Below, in pieces: positions 57,600 through 64,000 of a stretch of DNA of 64,000 nucleotides. The notes beneath the pieces are model-generated. The model worked only from the letters and a program-made list of their open reading frames with translations, was not told where the DNA came from and searched no databases. The first letter of the stretch is position 1. Every line of letters begins with the position of its first letter. The DNA comes from Phoronis australis (lineage: Eukaryota > Phoronida > Phoronidae): positions 793,482-857,481 of the forward strand of contig NMRA01000128.1 of assembly GCA_002633005.1 (NCBI GenBank). Reading direction: 5' to 3'. The position numbers and the translations under genes were made by a program.

Positions 57600-60500
57600 A
57601 TGGCGCGAAATAGGAAACTCTGTGTAGTTCATCTTATCTGTGTTTATTCAATCTTTGTAGACACAGAGGTGCTGGAAGTACCGTGGAGGTTAAATTTGGT
57701 GATCTCTAATTCAATTATGACTTTAATGCACTGAGAAGTTTTAAATTCATTTGAAAATTTATCAGATTATCACTTGGTCTTAACTGACACAGTGACTGGC
57801 AATCAACACAGATTGACAGCCAGTGATCACTGTCTCTACTCTAGCTGGCCCAGAACTACAGTAGACGGTCGAGCTCCTATAGGAGCTTCATACGCCAGAA
57901 GCTTTTCGGCAAATTATGTCTCACACTAACTGAAACATCAAATTCACGTTGTTACGAATACCTTTTGCGCATAGGGGGGGCACCTTAGGTTTTAGGAGGA
58001 CGTCGATGTATTTATTCCTTCCAAGAAATACTTGCGTTGTCAAACTTTATCTTCGAACAGTGCCTCGTTCAGTTCCCAAAATTGATGACTCGCCATTTTT
58101 ACACTGCACACGCCAAGGGATATGATGTCATACCACCTGCTGCACGCAGTGTTAAAAATGGCGAGTTCCCGATTTTGGGAACTGAACGAGGGACTGCTCG
58201 AAGAAAAAGTTTGATAACTTGAGTATTTCTTCGAGTTGGAAGAAATTAAATACATCGACAGCCTCTTAGGGTGTCCCTCTATGCGCAAAATTTATTTATA
58301 ACGTGACTTTGATTCGGTCTTTACTGTCCAGCTAGAGATGGTGGTAAGCTAGACAGTGAACACTGTCTCTACTGGCCTTACTAGTGAGACAGGGAAGCTC
58401 TTGTATGTGCTTAATACGCCGGAAAATTTTCAGCAAATTATGCCTCACACTGATTGAATCATCAAAGTCACGTTCTCAGTAACTTTTGCATGGGAGGCCA
58501 TCGATGTCTTCCAACTCGAACAAATACTTCCGTAATCAAACTTTTTTTCGGGCAGTGCTTCGTTCAGTTGCCCAAATCAGCAATTGGCCATTTTAACACT
58601 GCACGCAACAGGAGATTTGACGTCATTTCCCTTGGCACGTGCAGTGTTAAAGATGGCTAGTTACCAATTTGGGCAACTGAACGAAGGACTGCTCGAAAAA
58701 AAGTTTGATTAATCATTATGGGAGTATTTGTTCGAGTTGGACGCAATTAAAGACATCAACGGCCTCCTGAGACATTCGCATTCATAATAGAAGCCCTTGA
58801 AAATGAAAAAATGTGCAATGTTGTTTATGTCCAAAATTGTTGATATTTACCATATGAGGAGAAATGTGTCGTGGCATTCTCTCCCATTGAGTGAAAGAGA
58901 GCTTCGGGCTTATGGTAGTAAACTAATTGAACTCTGTTTTGAATAAAGTTATCTCCCATTTCATTTCAGGTTACAGTTGATAGTCCCAGGTGCTAAAAAG
59001 TTTATCACTGGCTCAGAGGTAGTGTCACTTGTAGCAGTAGGTTTTTCCATCACAAAATTTAGCTGCTGTAAACCCTGCCTTTTGTTGATTTAGACCACTC
59101 GCTGCTATTATAGATCAATTTGATCTGAATGCGCCTTTACTGAAATGGTGATTATGGGCTTGGAAAGAAGTCATACTTCATTATTACTTGAAACCAGGCT
59201 CAAGAAGTTGTCACAATGGGTCATTTTATATGCAAAGCATGGTCTAGAGTCTATACTAAGTACTTGTCCTGGTTTTAATCACCCTTGTTCGGTGTAACAC
59301 ACCCCTGAAACATCCCAACTTTCACGTTTAAATGCATATGTGACCTAGTGCTTAGTAATTACCCCTAATTTATACAATCGAGTCTTCTTTAAGTGCCAGT
59401 GTCTACTCCTTGAGAACGCCGTCACACAAGAATTGTAGCTCCAAAATTGTATGCAACTTATTTAATAATGAACAGTCAATTTTAGTGGTATCTTGGGAGT
59501 AGTCTTGGGACAGGAAAATATCCACTTTTTACTTATAAGAAGATGTGAGATGGTTCTTTTAGCTCATGCGCATTCTAATATCATGCTTGTGTGCAAAAAG
59601 TGATGACAAGGAAGAAATCTACAATTCGACATTTTAAATTTCCCAATTAAAGTAAGGGCCCTGAGTGTTAGCTCTACAAGTTGGATACTAGTGAACTGGC
59701 AGTTCTTTTTGAGAGCAGCAACTGCTTCTCATCTGTTTAAGGAACAAGTTGGACCGGTATTAAATCAGTGAGTGGTCAAACTCAAATTTTTGTTTTCTTT
59801 GATGAGTTCATTGCTGCTTTAATTAAATGAATCAATTTTCTGTGTAAAAGTAGGCACTCACTTATAAATGGTTTGTGTGTAAATATTTTACATTAATAGT
59901 TACTTACAGGGTTCTCTGCATTTTGTGAACCAGTTCTGTCACACTGGGACATTTCATTGAGTAATTCAGAAGGGCTCATCAAACTTTGCATCTCCTAGTT
60001 TTGAAGACCTGCGAATTGAGTTAACACTGGTCAACCTTGTTTCATGTTTAATATGGATTGCTAACTCACCTTCTGAACGAATAAAAGGTCTCACCCCAAA
60101 ACATGAAGTGAAACGATTGGTTTCAGAGATGATTTGCTGCCTTTAATGTCTGCATTAGTCTGAAAAGATGTCTTGCTATTTTTATGCGCCCACATATTTA
60201 TATGTGGACGCATTATGCTGTCATCTCTGTCCGTCCGTCCGTCCGGGCGGCGTCCGGCGTCTGCTGTTCTATCTCCAAAACCCTTTGACATACGTTCATG
60301 AAATTTGGCACATATGTTCCATTCATGAATGGGACGGCATGTGCGAACTTTCGGACGGATCCGACTACCGGTGTGCCCCCTAGTGGCAATTTTAATTTTT
60401 TTACGCTTACCTTTGTATCTTCACAAGTCCTTAACGGATTTTCATGAAATTTGGTATGTAGGCACCTTTTAGTGAGATGACGCTATCCTCCCGTTTTCAG

Positions 60501-63294
60501 ATGGATTTGANCATATTTTTCTACACAATTCTTACCCACGATCTCTACATTTAATGCCTACCCATGATCTCTACACCTAATGCTTACATGTGATAATCAA
60601 GTGTATTGCTATGTGGCTGACAAGTAGTATTTACAAAGAAATTCGAGGAGTAATGTGTTGTAATGACTAACATATACTTTGTATTAACTGTTCATAGGGT
60701 CACTTGACAGACACACTCCTCAAACATATATAACTGACTACTCTCTTGTAGAACGGATGTATTTTATGATGCTAAAACGGTTATTTTTTACTTTTGAAAG
60801 CGACAGCTCAAACACATCAACTGTCCCTTACAGATATACTCACCTTAACAGTACTTTAGACATGAGTTGTTCAGGACAAGTCTGTACGGAATGCGGAGAA
60901 ATAATTTGTATGCATTTATTGTCACACGTGTTTTTTGTTAATAGATTGGAACTCAAGCGCGGAGAGGCTGTATTAGTGTGTGCGAATCCTGGATGGCACA
61001 CATTTGCTGCTAGTGTGGACGGTGTGGTAAGTAGGGCCTTCATGATCTACAGGAACAAAGTCTCATAGTCTCATGTATTTTAAAAGTTTTTTTCACCCAC
61101 TTTTGACTTCAGTTAAAGATAACTCCGAAAAACTTCAAACAAATTATCTTTTTCTATTTCAGTAAATTTTGCTGCTTCAAATATTGTATTTATATTAACT
61201 AATGTTTATCTTGTATTTTGCTTTCTAGTCAAAAGGGAGCCGCGATGTAATGATCCACAACTCATTCAACAAATATTACTGGAAAGCTGCACTAGTTGAT
61301 GTGAGGTAATAACTGTAGTTATTCACTGTGTCTTGTGTCAGAATAATTGTGTAGTAAGTACCAGGATGTATTCAAGAATTACTTTTGTCGTACGAATTCT
61401 TCACTGGTGTACAAAGCAATTTTCGTCTGACAAGTTACTTAAACTGTTACTAGCATACTCATGGACATTGATTTGATGTCACAAAATCGTTAAACTTTAT
61501 TAATGAATTTCATGATTCAGTGCAGTCACTAATTTGTTCTTATCTCTGTATAGTGGTTGTACATGTAAACTGTGAATAGTTTGGAGGTAGCATGTGCTGT
61601 TATTGTCATCGTTGGATATTGATTTTACTTTGGAGAAATTAGCATTTTAAAATTAAAACAAATTGTGGGTAGGTGTCCTTATTCACAATCTGTTCTGACA
61701 GTATTTGAAAATTAAGTACAGTAGCCTGTAACATACCTTGATGTTATCAGGGCCATGAAATTTGGACACAAGCAATCACCTGGCAAGCATTACCATGGTG
61801 AACATGTGCACTTGGTGTGGAGTTTTAACCACCTTCTGGAAAAAGGACACTACCATCAAATAGTATGTATTTTAAAAGTGGACATAATGCTTCAGAGGTC
61901 TAACACTACCTGTTTTGGATGTTGTGAAATACAATACGTGTCTTGGCTGCTGATCTATCTGAAGAATGAGGATTGCATGAGTGGAAAATTATAATTAAGT
62001 AATGATTTTGTTGTCTCCCTGCACCTAGCGTAAAATGCGAAGTTTGAGGAGCGAACTCGCTACTGAAAAGGAGTAAGTTGAATTGCATTGATTAGTGTCA
62101 GTTTAACTGCAGACTGCAAAGCTGAAACTTTGGATTGTGGTCCCAAGCTCAGTGACTTATGAAGAACTTGAGGGGAATGACCTAGATCCTAAATCGGTAT
62201 GTATATATTATGGAACTTCTTTCATCATAGTTTCAGTGTGCCAGACAATAATAGTCGGATGTGACATGCCCGCATTTTGAGAAGTAGTTTTTTATACTGA
62301 ATAACTGGCATCAAACTGGTGCTCAAAATGGGCACTTTATATCCGGCTGTTGCTTGCTAGACAATGCTGTCAAACCTTGTTTTTTCAAAGATTGTAACAA
62401 TTTGTTTGTTCCTAGTTACTTGTTCCATCTTCTGGTCTAAAACTGACATATTCTAAAATGGAAATGTTCATTTTTATTCATCGTGATATTTGGGGACCAA
62501 ATGAGATACAATACTGGGTATGCATATTTGTTTAGGCTAGACGTGTTGAGAGAGTGCTTCTTCCTGCTCTTAGTGAGTTGCCGAATACCAATAAACTTCA
62601 TAGAACTTGTTTAATTTTGGCATCAGTTCACACTAATCTCCCCATTCTGTTTACGTTTCACACTACAGCCTTCTTTCTTTTAGAGTTTACACTACCGCCC
62701 TCTTTCTGTTACAGTTCACACTACTGCCCTCTTTCTGTTACAGTTCACTCTACCACCCTTTTTCTGTTACAGTTCTCTGCCATATTGACACGGCAGTACA
62801 GCTCCCTTGGTTTAACACCAAATGTTACCATTTTAAGAGATCTTTATATTGACATGTTTAACATCTCTGTGGAGTCCACAGGACAGTTGACTGAAGGCAG
62901 GTATGCGTGTATCAAATTTACATTTTGCCTTTAATGCCTGTCGAGCTTATTTAGCGATAGAATGTTAATAAGCTATTGAGTTGACAGCATCAGGAAATGT
63001 GCATTATTTATCACCTGGATCGTTAATTAAAAACTTACAAAGTGCTGTATGGAAAGCCTAATGGTCAATATAAAAAGATGAGCAACATAGATGTTAGACC
63101 CTTGATAAAAGCATGTGTTCTGCCTACGTTTGTATCATTGTTTTGTCAGTAATAATGATAATGATGGTTAAGATAAGGATACATGTAGTTAACTGTTTCA
63201 GCTACTGGCAGTTCAATGTGAGTTTTCCCGATCACATTCACATTGGGGCTTACATACATCCAACCAGCGTGCCTCTTTTTGACAACTTTGTGGG
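57600..63294 (+). CDS. Unrecognised multi-exon gene, probable secreted or membrane glycoprotein (partial)
   Basis: Not recognised. Candidate exons: 57600-57688, 58970-59018, 60945-61026, 61229-61305, 61751-61862, 62029-62072, 62113-62196, 62536-62625, 62773-62900 and 63202-63294, then off the window. Exon 1 gives MARNRKLCVVHLICVYSIFV, a plausible signal peptide, and joins exon 2 in phase (PWR-LQLIVPG). From 60945 to 62072 and from 62113 to 63294 the exons join cleanly. The 62072/62113 junction is out of phase, and at least one exon between 59018 and 60945 is missing. N-glycosylation sequons NVT, NIS and NVS fall in the last exons, supporting an extracellular location. The segment FNVS...GAY...P...FDNFV loosely resembles the teneurin pre-YD region, too weakly to name it. 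Confidence 0.65.
57938..58312. mobile_element. Foldback MITE, copy A
   Basis: The arms begin TCAAATTCACGTT and end AACGTGACTTTGA and pair over about 170 bp, including CAGTTCCCAAAAT against ATTTTGGGAACTG and TTTTTACACTGC against GCAGTGTTAAAAA. A directly repeated flank (ACTGTCTCTACT..., TACGCC...) precedes it and precedes copy B. It lies in the first intron of the unrecognised gene. Confidence 0.8.
58462..58780. mobile_element. Foldback MITE, copy B
   Basis: Same family and orientation as copy A, in near-tandem about 520 bp downstream. Arms include TCAAAGTCACGTT at the left, and CGTTCAGTTGCCCAAAT against ATTTGGGCAACTGAACG. The right end is truncated and lacks the AACGTGA terminus. Confidence 0.75.
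60180..60510 (+). repeat. Interspersed repeat, ATGCGCCCAC family
   Basis: Starts TTTTTATGCGCCCACATATT and passes a (GTCC)n-rich patch, CTCCAAAACCCTTTGACAT, GAAATTTGGCACATATGTTC, GGATCCGACTACCGGTGTGC, a reversed CTCF-like CCCCCTAGTGG (60376-60386) and TTACGCTTACCTTTGTATC. The array at 47.6-49.0 kb has the reverse complement of the same order, and 27.53 kb holds an older copy. An N at 60511 ends it. Confidence 0.8.
62626..62772 (+). repeat. Intron made of about five tandem units of 29-33 bp
   Basis: Units of the form GTTCACACTACTGCCCTCTT followed by TCTGTTACA fill the whole 147-bp intron. Each unit starts with GT after CA and most end in a polypyrimidine tract plus TTACAG or TTTTAG, so splice-site-like sequences are repeated. 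The intron length is a multiple of three and has no in-frame stop. Confidence 0.7.
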
Positions 63295-64000
63295 GTAAGT
63301 GTGTCTAGTACTAGAATACTCATGAGCTGTTTCCAAATGGATGTCTCTCTGCTGTAAACAAAAATCCACTTAGCTTGTACAGGTCACCACCAAGGCTTTG
63401 CAGTTCTGTGATTTGATTGCATGTCGCATGTCTATTTACACAGCCAGGTTTAAATGCTTTTTACTCCAACCTGTACATTTCCAATAAAGTTCCCATCAAC
63501 AAAAAGTGGCCTTAGACTGGTGTTTTTTAGGAAACAAAGAAAGAAAAGTGCAAAAAGGTCTACTGTGCTCAGGCGGCACCTGATTGATTATCTTATAAGC
63601 AATTAAACAGGCCACAGGATTGTGTTATGGACCTGTAATTCTATTTTGACTTTCCCAACAATGGTTGTCGAGAGGTAGAGTTTCCAAACTTGGAATTCAA
63701 TGTGGAAAAAAGAGACTGGCCTAATGGACTTATTAAAAATTTTTGAAAATCAGATTCACCATGCTAATCGGTGGTCTTTCAAACTAACCGAGTTGTAGTT
63801 AGTAAGGAAGCAAGTAAATTCAAGCTTGTAGAAAAATATCCAGTTAGGTGATCATGTACCATTAGGTTTGACTTGGCTTGGTTAAATTTATAACAATACC
63901 TTGTCCCATGTAAGTGATAGGTTGAATCTCAGTCCACCTCATTTGTTTCAAGGGAAGATGTTTGATACCTTCAATGAAGCTCTTCACCATGTTCGAACAA

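Noticed and set aside
60757-60944. Upstream extension of the exon at 60945
   Set aside because: The frame is open from 60757, but a good acceptor (polypyrimidine plus TTAATAG) ends at 60944 and the upstream residues look low in complexity. Left unresolved.
62626-62772. Reading the repeat stretch as coding sequence
   Set aside because: It is open, but built of tandem 29-33-bp units with splice-like ends, and the flanking exons join in phase without it. Kept only as a finding.

Overview
The window is animal nuclear DNA: AT-rich, with intron-split genes using GT/AG splice sites, AATAAA poly(A) signals and many eukaryotic transposon relics. Four genes were recognised by joining exons by hand. 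They encode housekeeping or metabolic enzymes that closely match their vertebrate counterparts: GNPAT, FH, GATM and PSMC1. A full-length GATM of 423 residues with a vertebrate-like mitochondrial leader, together with tRNA-derived SINEs, a Penelope-like element and moderate intron sizes, suggests an invertebrate deuterostome (hemichordate, cephalochordate or echinoderm). The species is an inference. Nothing here looks bacterial or viral.

Layout: (1) 707-5154, minus strand: the 5' half of GNPAT, cut by the left edge. (2) 5.2-9.3 kb: a decayed retroelement and a tandem duplication with a SINE. (3) 9351-27075, plus: fumarase (FH). A probable ATG-only first exon is separated from the rest by a 6.4-kb intron holding a foldback element invaded by a hAT-type element. 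(4) 27.1-32.8 kb: intergenic, repeats only. (5) 33024-46713, plus: GATM. Its 5.9-kb first intron is a transposon nest made of a large inverted repeat, an internal LINE, and a Penelope-like element with a hammerhead-ribozyme motif sitting in one arm. (6) 46720-57385, minus: PSMC1 (Rpt2), complete in 11 exons. Exon 4 is present twice, next to an assembly N, and the last intron carries a repeat array with CTCF-like motifs. (7) 57600 to the right edge, plus: an unrecognised gene for a probable secreted or membrane glycoprotein. It starts only 214 bp from the PSMC1 start codon and continues past the window.

The genes do not form an operon-like system. GNPAT starts ether-lipid synthesis in peroxisomes, FH is a citric-acid-cycle enzyme, GATM makes guanidinoacetate for creatine in mitochondria, and PSMC1 is a proteasome ATPase. 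They share only neighbourhood: GNPAT and FH are divergent, FH and GATM are in tandem, GATM and PSMC1 converge with overlapping 3' ends, and PSMC1 and the last gene are divergent. Five single Ns (12151, 31651, 53684, 56856, 60511) probably mark assembly joins. I saw no clearly new multi-gene system. The most interesting items are the hammerhead motif, the repeat-built intron at 62626-62772, the duplicated PSMC1 exon and the CTCF-like array.
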